From: Anaerolineales bacterium | GTDB taxonomy: Bacteria; Chloroflexota; Anaerolineae; Anaerolineales; UBA11579 | Direction of reading: 5' to 3' | Assembly (NCBI GenBank): GCA_016932165.1 | Contig: JAFGDK010000074.1 | Span: 1 to 64,000, forward strand | DNA length: 64,000 nt | Part shown: positions 50,881-58,906 of the stretch, one piece after another | Layout: the number at the start of each line of letters is the position of its first letter | Numbering within the stretch: position 1 is the stretch's first letter | Position numbers and translations under genes: made by a program | The notes under the pieces: generated by a model | What the model saw: only the letters and a program-made list of their open reading frames with translations | What the model was told of the DNA's origin: nothing | Databases searched by the model: none

Positions 50881-52593
50881 TTATTTCCCGCCCGAGAACA
50901 CGATCCTATCCCGATACTTGTGACTTCTGTTTGTATCCGGGTCGAAGGCTGTCTTGCTCCATGTATCATTGCTTTTCAGATGGAGATCCATCACTTTGAG
51001 CGGTTTGGGATCCAGTCCCTGAGCTTCTCGCTTATCGTTCTCTTTTTTGATCTTTTTGTTTTCTTCGTTGATCTTGTCAATATAATAGCGGGATTTGTAA
51101 TGGTCGAACATGCGCATAAATTCAGTGGCGACGATGGCTGCCAGCCGCTTGTTGCCGCTGATCAAGAGAGCGTTCTCATCATTGTCATCACAGGAAGCTT
51201 GGGAAAAATTGGCAGACCCGATTAATACTTGTGGCTTATCTCCCCACGGGTCGATGACAATGGTTTTGGTGTGGATCTTGTGCTTGCCAAAGGCTTTTGC
51301 ATCCCAGCTTTTGCCCATGTAACTGGTCAGACGGGTGGGTGTAAAGAAGCGGGTGCACCGTTTGCTGAACTGCTCGATCTTCTTCTGGGCAGTGCTGTTG
51401 GTCAGACCGTACTCAACAATATCCCGGGAGTTTCCATGGAGTGCATCGACCATGATCTGATCCACGCCAAAGGGGGCGCTGATCAAGACTGCAGATTCGG
51501 CAGAATTGATTAAATCCGCGGCGGCTTCCAGGATCTCGAACTCCTTGACCGGGGAAAAGAAGATTTTTTCTGCAAACGGGTTGGGGGGTGTGTTTGCCAG
51601 GTCCATGATTGCCCGGTTAGCCTTTTTGCTGTCCGCCTTGGCTGGATTCCCTCTCAAGGCCTGGAAGTAATCTTCATAAAATTGTACTGATTGCGGATCT
51701 CGCACGATCAGGGCGGCATTGGTCTGGAAATAGAAGGCATTTTCAGAGAAATTTGCTGAGCCTGTCCATACCCGCCAGGGAATGCCGCCGACCAGGTGGA
51801 TAACCATCTTGTTGTGGCTGATATTAACCGTTGAGCGTTTTTCGCGGTGGTTTTGCAACTCAAAATGCTGGATGACCTTCTCTGTCTCTTCGGTTGAATT
51901 TTTGCTTGGCCTGGCATCGTGGACAATATGCACATCTACCTGGCGGTCGATGGCATCTTTAAATGCCTGGGCAACTTCATGGTCGTGGAATTCATAGATG
52001 GCCACATGCAGGGCATCTCCAGGCTGCGCCTGGGCAATGAATGCCAGTAGAGACTCTTTCAACCCCCTGGAGAGCCAGTGGTAAGCTTTTTCACCAACTT
52101 CGTGTGGAGGTGTGTTTTGGAAACGGGAGAGGTAGGCCATGGCTGCAGTCACTCCCCGGTTGACGAAGATGCCTAGGTCGCCGGGATCTTCTGGGGAAGG
52201 GGTGACATGGAATTTAAGGGGTTCACCGTCCCTCACCGGGTTTCCCGGCGTGCCGCGGATTGGAAATACTTCATACAGGTATTCTCGGGTAGGTCTCAGG
52301 GTGTAGTCATTCCAGCGGAAGCGCTGAAAAGGCGCTTGCAGCGATCGGACGTCTTCCGCACGCCCATCATCGGTCTCCTTGAAACGTTTATATCCTCCCA
52401 GCCAGTCGAGGCGCATCAATTCCCCTGTCCCGGCATTAAAATCTGACCGGCGGACGGCAAAGCCGAGTAATCCTAAGCGGTCACCGGGGTCGAGAAGATC
52501 CCAGCCGATGATGGTTGAGTGTGTGCCAACCAGGGCTGCGCCTTTTAGTTTGCCACTGGCGGCCCGGATAACCGGTTGATAAGGATTTGCCAT
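50881..52593 (-). CDS. Phospholipase D-like (HKD) superfamily protein
   Basis: The 570-aa protein has two PLD modules. The first contains HNKMVIHL followed by TGSANFSENAF, with Asp replaced by Leu at the third HKD position; the second has the complete HTKTIVID and IGSANFSQ. PLD enzymes hydrolyse or transfer phosphodiesters of lipids or nucleic acids. The substrate is unknown and there is no signal peptide, so it is probably cytoplasmic. ATG 52593 follows AGGAGG; the earlier ATG at 52611 lies before that site. Confidence 0.8.
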   Translation of the reverse strand: MANPYQPVIRAASGKLKGAALVGTHSTIIGWDLLDPGDRLGLLGFAVRRSDFNAGTGELMRLDWLGGYKRFKETDDGRAEDVRSLQAPFQRFRWNDYTLRPTREYLYEVFPIRGTPGNPVRDGEPLKFHVTPSPEDPGDLGIFVNRGVTAAMAYLSRFQNTPPHEVGEKAYHWLSRGLKESLLAFIAQAQPGDALHVAIYEFHDHEVAQAFKDAIDRQVDVHIVHDARPSKNSTEETEKVIQHFELQNHREKRSTVNISHNKMVIHLVGGIPWRVWTGSANFSENAFYFQTNAALIVRDPQSVQFYEDYFQALRGNPAKADSKKANRAIMDLANTPPNPFAEKIFFSPVKEFEILEAAADLINSAESAVLISAPFGVDQIMVDALHGNSRDIVEYGLTNSTAQKKIEQFSKRCTRFFTPTRLTSYMGKSWDAKAFGKHKIHTKTIVIDPWGDKPQVLIGSANFSQASCDDNDENALLISGNKRLAAIVATEFMRMFDHYKSRYYIDKINEENKKIKKENDKREAQGLDPKPLKVMDLHLKSNDTWSKTAFDPDTNRSHKYRDRIVFSGGK

Positions 52594-52781
52594 TGGGAAC
52601 CTCCTGTTCATCCTGAAGAGTAAAGACTTTTTTCCTGATGGTTTTTATTGGGGGTTGGTTGGCCTCAGGTTGAGTTGCATGGCCGCAAATTGTTTATACA
52701 CTAACCACACCTAAATTGCAACCTGAGCAGCTACATGATGTAGCGGGTATATTGGGGATTGGTTCTACTGATGGCAACCAT

Positions 52782-52810
52782 TTGCGTAATTTTCCCAATC
52801 AGAATAGAAT
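52782..52810 (+). promoter_or_regulatory. Promoter of the AI-2E family gene (leaderless type)
   Basis: TTGCGT (52782-52787), a 17-base spacer and TAGAAT (52805-52810) are followed after six bases by ATG 52817. There is no ribosome site between. Confidence 0.6.
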
Positions 52811-52816
52811 GAAGTC

Positions 52817-54127
52817 ATGCCTGAGAAGAAAGAACAAAATCCGGAAGATCGGCATCTGAGTTACATTGAACGCTCTCCATTTTGGGGCACCAATGTTAAA
52901 TTAATCGTTGGGATTTCACTGGTTGCTGTGGCAGCTGGTCTATTGTTCCAATTCCAGCGGATTCTGACGCCATTGGCTTTTGCGGCGATAATTTCTTACC
53001 TGCTCTATTCCGTGATTGAACTGCTCGTAGAGCGCACCTTCTTTTCTTGGCGTGGGGCAACCAATGTGGTCTTTCTACTGCTGATTGCGCTGCTGCTGAC
53101 TTCGCTTTCGGCCATGGTGGTCGCGCTGGTAAACCAGTTTGAAGAGTTGTTCAAGATTATATCCACTTTCGTGAATGATCTGCCGGCGCTGGTGGAAGAC
53201 TTCCTGAGCAGTGATCCGGTGCTGCTGATCCCATTGATCAATTATGAGTTTGATCTTGGTGAGTACATCCGGACCTTGAATATTGATCTGCTGGCGCTCA
53301 GTGAGCAGCTTCTTTCTACTATTCAGCCGGTGTTGGGGCAGGCAGGAAGTTTGGTTACCAAATTAGCAACCTCTGCTTTTGGCGGCTTGGGTTGGACTGG
53401 CTTTGTTTTGATTGTTTCTTATTTGTTCCTCAGCGAGGCAAAGCAGGGGCGCGAGTTCTTGGTGCGGGAATTGGAAGGCATGTCGTATGACATTGGGCGG
53501 ATGACAAGGGAACTGACCTATGTTTGGGATGCCTTCCTGCGCGGCCAGCTCTTTGTCTTCCTGATCTCATCCAGTACGATGTTTATTCTGATGAACATAC
53601 TCGGCGTGCGCTATGCCCTGGGTCTGGCGATCTTGGCGGGCTTCGCCCGTTTTATCCCTTACCTGGGCCAGTATATCTCTGCGATCGTCAATGCGCTGGT
53701 GGCGTATTTCCTGGCAGAGGGAAACTATCTGGGGATCCAACCAGTTCCTTATATGCTCCTGGTGGTTGGATTGGCTTTTCTCCATGATCAGGTCTACGAT
53801 TCGCTGGTCATCCCGCGTTTTATTGGAAATTTCCTGGGAGTACATCCCGCTCTGGTGCTGATTGCTGCCTTCATTATCACCAGTTGGATCGGCGTGCTGG
53901 GCTTGCTGGTAGCTGCTCCGGTGCTCTCCAGCGCTCAATTGATCTTGCGCTACGTGGTTCGCAAGCTTATGGACCAGGATCCGTGGCCTGATCCTGAGAC
54001 ACCACCACCAACCCTTGGTGAACAATTAAGTAAGGTGTTCCAGTCTGTAAGAAACTGGTTGAAGCTGATCCCTCAACAAGTGAAAGACTTTTTTAGTTCA
54101 TTAAGTAAAAGGATAAAAAGAAAATGA
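52817..54127 (+). CDS. AI-2E family transporter
   Basis: The 436-aa protein has about eight membrane helices with the AI-2E/YdiK/TqsA layout: two early helices, a long soluble loop (about 90-180), and later the GLAILAGFARFIPYLGQYISAI stretch with a conserved PYLG motif. Members export small molecules or Na+/Li+; the specificity is not readable from the sequence. The C-terminus is a long basic tail. Its stop overlaps the start of a 59-aa ORF (ATGA). Confidence 0.85.
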   Translation: MPEKKEQNPEDRHLSYIERSPFWGTNVKLIVGISLVAVAAGLLFQFQRILTPLAFAAIISYLLYSVIELLVERTFFSWRGATNVVFLLLIALLLTSLSAMVVALVNQFEELFKIISTFVNDLPALVEDFLSSDPVLLIPLINYEFDLGEYIRTLNIDLLALSEQLLSTIQPVLGQAGSLVTKLATSAFGGLGWTGFVLIVSYLFLSEAKQGREFLVRELEGMSYDIGRMTRELTYVWDAFLRGQLFVFLISSSTMFILMNILGVRYALGLAILAGFARFIPYLGQYISAIVNALVAYFLAEGNYLGIQPVPYMLLVVGLAFLHDQVYDSLVIPRFIGNFLGVHPALVLIAAFIITSWIGVLGLLVAAPVLSSAQLILRYVVRKLMDQDPWPDPETPPPTLGEQLSKVFQSVRNWLKLIPQQVKDFFSSLSKRIKRK

Positions 54128-54303
54128 CTGAAGGACCTGAAATCAAAACGACAACGATTACCGAAACTGAGAATATGGGTGCCTGGAAGGCGGAGGAACC
54201 TGATGGGGAAGTGGTATACAATCTGCAATTGAACAATGTGACTATTCATTTCTTCCAGGAAGAGTGGGATGAATTCCTTGATTTGGTGAAGGGTTTAAAG
54301 TAA
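54124..54303 (+). CDS. Small acidic protein coupled to the AI-2E gene (59 aa)
   Basis: The 59-aa protein starts in the ATGA overlap with the transporter gene. It is acidic and mostly soluble: an N-terminal Thr/Glu-rich part, then VVYNLQLNNVTIHFFQEEWDEFLDLVKGLK, a strand-strand-helix ending. It has no Cys or membrane segment. The overlap and typical codon use support a real gene. It could modulate the transporter; the family is not recognised. Confidence 0.6.
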   Translation: MTEGPEIKTTTITETENMGAWKAEEPDGEVVYNLQLNNVTIHFFQEEWDEFLDLVKGLK

Positions 54304-54391
54304 AAAACACTCTCCAGGGTCTCGTTTTCCTGCTTTCTGTCTAAGGATTAATCGGTCATGGTATTATCACGGACTTAGCATCTTATCGCGC

Positions 54392-54420
54392 TTGAATTCA
54401 GTTTTTCAGCATGTTACACT
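54392..54420 (+). promoter_or_regulatory. Promoter of the receiver/Y1 fusion gene (leaderless type)
   Basis: TTGAAT (54392-54397), a 17-base spacer and TACACT (54415-54420) are followed by six bases and ATG 54427, without a ribosome site. Confidence 0.6.
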
Positions 54421-54426
54421 GTATTC

Positions 54427-56049
54427 ATGTCAGTCTCAATTCTCATCTCTACATCAAATGCTGGCTTCGGTGAACTGGTCAGCCAGATCTTACTGGAGAC
54501 CGGAGAGTATGACCTAACCGTCGCCAGGAATAAAACAGCCACGCTGACCGCTCTGGAAGACATAGATTCAGGGCTATTAATTCTGGAAACTGATTTGGAA
54601 GGCGATTCGATCGAGAGTCTCGTTGCTGAAGCCCGGAAATTGGTCCCAGAGCTGCTGCTGATCGTGATTGTTGCCGAAGGTAAGTCTGAAAAGGAACTGG
54701 AAGAGGGTTTATGCCCGGATGCCATCTTATTGAAACCGGTTTACTTGCCAGACCTGGTGAATAGTGTGGAACAAGTGTTGGCGAAAGGAGAATTGAAGAC
54801 CCCTGGTGCAACTGGACCACTCGTAAAGGTAGAAGCACCCGCTGGAGAAAAATCTCCTGCGCCGCAGTGGCTGAGCGACGTTAACCTGGCAGCACAATAT
54901 CTCACCAGCCTGACACTCGAATCTGCTGCGCAGGCTTCCTTGATCACCAATCTAGACCAGATCTGGGCTTATGCCGGGGAATTACCCCAACCCGCGGCTG
55001 AGGAACTTGCACGCACGGTCAGCCAACACTTCCAGAATGGCGGCGGCAGTGATCTGGCCCGCTTTATCCGACTAGAGCAAACCGGCAGTGAGTATATGCT
55101 CTACGCTACCGGGTTGGGCGGACCGTTTGTGCTCTCAACAGTATTTGATACCGAGATGCCTTTCAGTAAGATTCGAGCGCAAGCCAGCAACCTGGCGATG
55201 GCGCTGGCTTCTCCTCCCCCGCCAGAGGAGGTTGAGGACCTTCTGGAGTATGATGATGAAGAAGAATTCTTCAAAGAGGGTGAAGCACTGGAATTGTGGC
55301 CTTTGCTTGACGATGTTCCGCCGCCGATCCCTGATTTGGTGTCTGAGGATTTCGTTGAGCAGAAAGAGATCAGTCTGCTGGAAGAGTTGATGGAAGGTTC
55401 GGTTCCCGATGAATTCTCCTCTGATACGATGGTTATTTCGGGTTTGTACCACTCCGCACGGCCTGATGCCAGTGAACAGCAAGATTTGGGAGAGACAGCG
55501 GTTTCTGCCAGCAAGCAGAGAGCGGAGGAAACCGTAAGAGAATTGGATGTGCAACGGGATGCTGAAGATATGGAAGAAAGTTCCCCTCAGCACGAGGCAA
55601 ATCTGGAGGATCTTCCCACGGCCGAAGAGGAGATTGTGGTAGAGCCTGTTTCTCCCTCGATGTATAATCTCACCTACGCCTGTGTGCTGATTCCGCGCTT
55701 CCTAGATCACCACCTGATTGGTGATGTTGCCCAACGGCTGTCTGATTGGATTACCCATCTGTGTGTTGCATTTGGCTGGCGTTTGGAACAACTAACGATT
55801 AGCCCGAAGTATGTCCAGTGGATGGTAAATGTTCCCCCCAATACCTCTCCGGGATATCTGATGCGTACTATTCGTGAACACACTTCCCGGCGCATGTTTG
55901 TGGAATTTCCCGCCTTGGATCAGGAAAACCTTGTTGGAGATTTTTGGGCTCCCGGGTATCTCGTTCTGGGGACGCCGCAGCCGCCTCCGATCACCTTGAT
56001 TGAGGAATTCATCGAGAATACTCGCAGCCGCCAGGGTTTACAGGAATAA
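54427..56049 (+). CDS. Receiver-like / roadblock-like / inactivated Y1 (IS200/IS605) transposase-domain fusion
   Basis: The 540-aa protein has three recognisable parts. Residues 1-120 form a CheY-like fold ending in the conserved LLKPVYLPDL (Lys103), but Glu54 sits where the phosphorylated Asp should be. Residues about 150-265 resemble a roadblock/LC7 domain (ASLITNLDQIWAYAGELPQPA, then ALA-rich helix). After a long acidic linker, residues 413-540 follow the IS200/IS605 TnpA (Y1, HUH) pattern throughout. The HUH motif normally read as PDHVHLLV is PKYVQWMV (460-467), and the catalytic Tyr is Phe528. The Y1 part therefore should bind DNA or RNA hairpins without cutting. The gene is intact and has its own promoter upstream of polA. 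Confidence 0.7.
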   Translation: MSVSILISTSNAGFGELVSQILLETGEYDLTVARNKTATLTALEDIDSGLLILETDLEGDSIESLVAEARKLVPELLLIVIVAEGKSEKELEEGLCPDAILLKPVYLPDLVNSVEQVLAKGELKTPGATGPLVKVEAPAGEKSPAPQWLSDVNLAAQYLTSLTLESAAQASLITNLDQIWAYAGELPQPAAEELARTVSQHFQNGGGSDLARFIRLEQTGSEYMLYATGLGGPFVLSTVFDTEMPFSKIRAQASNLAMALASPPPPEEVEDLLEYDDEEEFFKEGEALELWPLLDDVPPPIPDLVSEDFVEQKEISLLEELMEGSVPDEFSSDTMVISGLYHSARPDASEQQDLGETAVSASKQRAEETVRELDVQRDAEDMEESSPQHEANLEDLPTAEEEIVVEPVSPSMYNLTYACVLIPRFLDHHLIGDVAQRLSDWITHLCVAFGWRLEQLTISPKYVQWMVNVPPNTSPGYLMRTIREHTSRRMFVEFPALDQENLVGDFWAPGYLVLGTPQPPPITLIEEFIENTRSRQGLQE

Positions 56050-56057
56050 ATCACCAC

Positions 56058-56085
56058 CTGCAAGCACTAATCTTTGCACTATAAT
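56058..56085 (+). promoter_or_regulatory. Promoter of polA (leaderless type)
   Basis: A weak CTGCAA (56058-56063), a 16-base spacer and a perfect TATAAT (56080-56085) are followed by six bases and ATG 56092. An AGGAG lies within those six bases but too close to the ATG to act as a normal ribosome site. Confidence 0.55.
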
Positions 56086-56091
56086 AGGAGC

Positions 56092-58884
56092 ATGCCCGAA
56101 ACACTTTATTTGCTCGATGGCTATGCTTTAGCTTACCGTACGTATTTTGCTTTGTCTGGCCCAGGCGCTTCCCGCTGGATGACCAGCAAAGGTGAGCCGA
56201 CCGCTGGTGTCTTTGGTTTTGCCAGCGTATTGCTGCGCATCCTGGAGCAGGAAAAACCGGATTATCTGGCCGTGGCTTTTGATGTTGGAAAGACCTTTCG
56301 TGATGATCTGTTCCCCGACTACAAAGCCACCAGAGAAAAAATGCCCGATGATCTGCGTGTTCAGATCAACCGCATCCGCCAGTTGGTGGATGCGTTCAAC
56401 ATCCCCCGGCTGGAGGTTCAGGGGTATGAGGCCGACGATGTGCTCGGCAGCGCAGCCCGGGCAGCTGTTGATGCGGGCTTGGGCGTCAAGATCATTACTG
56501 GCGACCGGGATTTACTCCAGTTGGTTGATTCAAGAGTGATCGTCAATTTGCCCGGTCGCAGCCTTTCTGAGGCCCAGGACTATACTGCCGATACTGTGAT
56601 GGAATCTCTGGGTGTGCGACCGGACCAGGTGGTGGACTATAAAGCCTTGTGCGGGGACCAATCTGACAATATCCCCGGCGTGCGCGGGGTGGGGAAGAAA
56701 ACCGCAGAAAGCCTGTTGGCAAAATATGGCACCCTGGATGAGATTTATACCCATCTGGAAGAGCTTGCACCCAGCCAGCGAAAAAAGTTGGAAGAAGATA
56801 GAGAAAACGCCTACTTGAGTCAAAAATTGGCCCGGATCGTTACTGACCTTGAGGTCAAGATTGATCTTGAGAAAGCTACCATTACCAACTTCTCTGCGGA
56901 GAATGTGGCTGAACTGTTCAGACAGCTTGAATTCCGATCTTTAATGGGGCGCTTGCAAACGGTGATGGAAAGCCTGGGAATGGTTGAACCTCTTGAGCCA
57001 GCGATCATCTCCGGACAGCAGATGGCGATGTTCCCATCGGTTGTTGCCGGCACTGTAGAAACCGGGTTGGAGACGGTGATTGTGGACAGCGAGGACAAGC
57101 TGGCAGCCCTGGTCGCTGATCTGGATTCGGCGGAAATGATCGCCTTCGATACTGAAACCACTGGCACAGATAAAATGCAGGCCAACCTGGTAGGAATCTC
57201 CTTCGCAACTAGGATCGGAAAGGGCTATTATGTTCCGGTAGGTCATGCCTCTGGCGAGCAGCTTCCTTTGGAACAGGTGATCAATGCCATCCGGCCGGCA
57301 ATGACCAATCCGGGTATCGCTAAAGCTGGGCATAATCTCAAATATGATTATGTGATGCTTTTCCGTCATGGCTTAAAAGTTCACCCGCTGGGGTTTGATA
57401 CCATGCTGGCTGAGTGGCTTCGGGATCCTGCCTCTCGGAACCTTGGGTTAAAGAATCTTTCCTGGGTTCGGCTGGGTTTCCGGATGATTGAAATTGAGGA
57501 ACTGATCGGCAAGGGTAAGAATCAGATTACGATGGCAAAGGTGCCGATTGAACAGGCTGCAGTATACGCCGCCGCTGACGCCGAGACAGTTCTCCGTCTG
57601 GTGCCTGAATTGAAAAAGGACCTGGCAGCAGTAGGCGGGGCAACACTCTTTGAGTCGATGGAAATGCCGCTGGTCGGGCTCCTTTCCGAGATGGAGATGA
57701 ATGGCATTGAGCTGGATGACAACTTTCTGGCGCAGATGTCTGTTGAGTTGGCTTCCCGGATGACAGAACTTGAAGAGGAGATATTTGCCCGGGTAGGCGT
57801 CAACTTTAATCTTAACTCAACCCAGCAGCTTTCTGATGCCTTGTTTAACAAGCTTGGTTTGCAGCCGCCGGAAGGCGCTAGAAAGACCGCCAGTGGGCAC
57901 TATTCCACTGCCGCAGGGGTGCTTGAGCTTCTTCAAACCCAGGATCCAGTGGTGCAGATGGTGCTGGAGCATCGCGAACTGGCCAAATTAAAATCTACTT
58001 ATGTGGATGCCCTTCCCGCCCAGATTAATCCGGTAACCAAACGCGTGCATACCTCTTACCAGCAAACCGGGTCTGTCACCGGACGTTTAGCTTCGTCAGA
58101 TCCTAATTTGCAGAATATCCCCATCCGCTCTGAGATGGGGCGAAAAGTTAGGCAGGCTTTTGTGGCTGCGCCGGGGAATGTGCTTCTGGGAGTGGATTAT
58201 TCACAGGTGGAACTCCGGATCGTGGCACATATGGCGGACGATGATGCGATGATAAAAGCTTTTCTCAAAGATCAAGACATCCATGCCACCACAGCTTCGG
58301 CGGTGTACGGCGTTTCTTTGGATGAGGTAACATCTGATCAGCGAAGGCATGCCAAGGCGATCAACTTCGGTCTGATCTATGGAATGAGCCCGTTTGGTCT
58401 CACCCGCACCACGGATCTGACCCTGGCAGAAGCGGAAGATTTTGTTGCGGCTTATTTTACACAGTTCCCTGGGGTGAAAAAATTCCTTGATGGTCTCCGT
58501 CAACAGGTGCAGGAGAAAGAATATGTTGAAACCTTGCTTGGGCGAAAACGGTATTTTCCTGGTTTAAGTACGCAAAGCAATCAAAACATCCGCAGCCGCC
58601 AGCTTCGTGAAGCGATCAATGCGCCGATTCAAGGTACGGCGGCTGATATTATGAAGGTGGCAATGCTGGATGTATCCAAAGCTTTAAATGAATCCGGACT
58701 GGGTGCAAAATTGTTGCTTCAGGTGCATGACGAAATCGTGCTTGAATGTCCTCAAAGCGAACTAATAGATACCGCTGCTCTGGTTAAGGATCAAATGTCT
58801 CATGCCTATACCTTAAAAGTTCCACTCAAGACGGATGCGCGTGCCGGTGTGAATTGGGGTAAAATGAAACCTGTTGGGATATAA
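56092..58884 (+). CDS. polA: DNA polymerase I
   Basis: The 930-aa protein has all three PolA domains: the 5' nuclease (about residues 1-290, with the acidic ITGDRDLLQLVD and VDYKALCGDQSDNIPGV), the 3'-5' exonuclease with active acidic residues in IAFDTETTG (about 345), and the polymerase. The latter has motif A DYSQVELRIVAHMADDD, motif B RRHAKAINFGLIYG and motif C QVHDEIVLE. It does Okazaki-fragment maturation and repair. ATG 56092 is favoured over TTG 56074 because the family begins at this point and the -10 box is just upstream. Confidence 0.97.
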   Translation: MPETLYLLDGYALAYRTYFALSGPGASRWMTSKGEPTAGVFGFASVLLRILEQEKPDYLAVAFDVGKTFRDDLFPDYKATREKMPDDLRVQINRIRQLVDAFNIPRLEVQGYEADDVLGSAARAAVDAGLGVKIITGDRDLLQLVDSRVIVNLPGRSLSEAQDYTADTVMESLGVRPDQVVDYKALCGDQSDNIPGVRGVGKKTAESLLAKYGTLDEIYTHLEELAPSQRKKLEEDRENAYLSQKLARIVTDLEVKIDLEKATITNFSAENVAELFRQLEFRSLMGRLQTVMESLGMVEPLEPAIISGQQMAMFPSVVAGTVETGLETVIVDSEDKLAALVADLDSAEMIAFDTETTGTDKMQANLVGISFATRIGKGYYVPVGHASGEQLPLEQVINAIRPAMTNPGIAKAGHNLKYDYVMLFRHGLKVHPLGFDTMLAEWLRDPASRNLGLKNLSWVRLGFRMIEIEELIGKGKNQITMAKVPIEQAAVYAAADAETVLRLVPELKKDLAAVGGATLFESMEMPLVGLLSEMEMNGIELDDNFLAQMSVELASRMTELEEEIFARVGVNFNLNSTQQLSDALFNKLGLQPPEGARKTASGHYSTAAGVLELLQTQDPVVQMVLEHRELAKLKSTYVDALPAQINPVTKRVHTSYQQTGSVTGRLASSDPNLQNIPIRSEMGRKVRQAFVAAPGNVLLGVDYSQVELRIVAHMADDDAMIKAFLKDQDIHATTASAVYGVSLDEVTSDQRRHAKAINFGLIYGMSPFGLTRTTDLTLAEAEDFVAAYFTQFPGVKKFLDGLRQQVQEKEYVETLLGRKRYFPGLSTQSNQNIRSRQLREAINAPIQGTAADIMKVAMLDVSKALNESGLGAKLLLQVHDEIVLECPQSELIDTAALVKDQMSHAYTLKVPLKTDARAGVNWGKMKPVGI

Positions 58885-58906
58885 CTGAAGCATATCTGGA
58901 AAAACG

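Noticed and set aside
55663-56046. Active IS200/IS605 insertion sequence
   Set aside because: The Y1 domain is fused to other domains, its catalytic residues are lost and there are no element ends around it.
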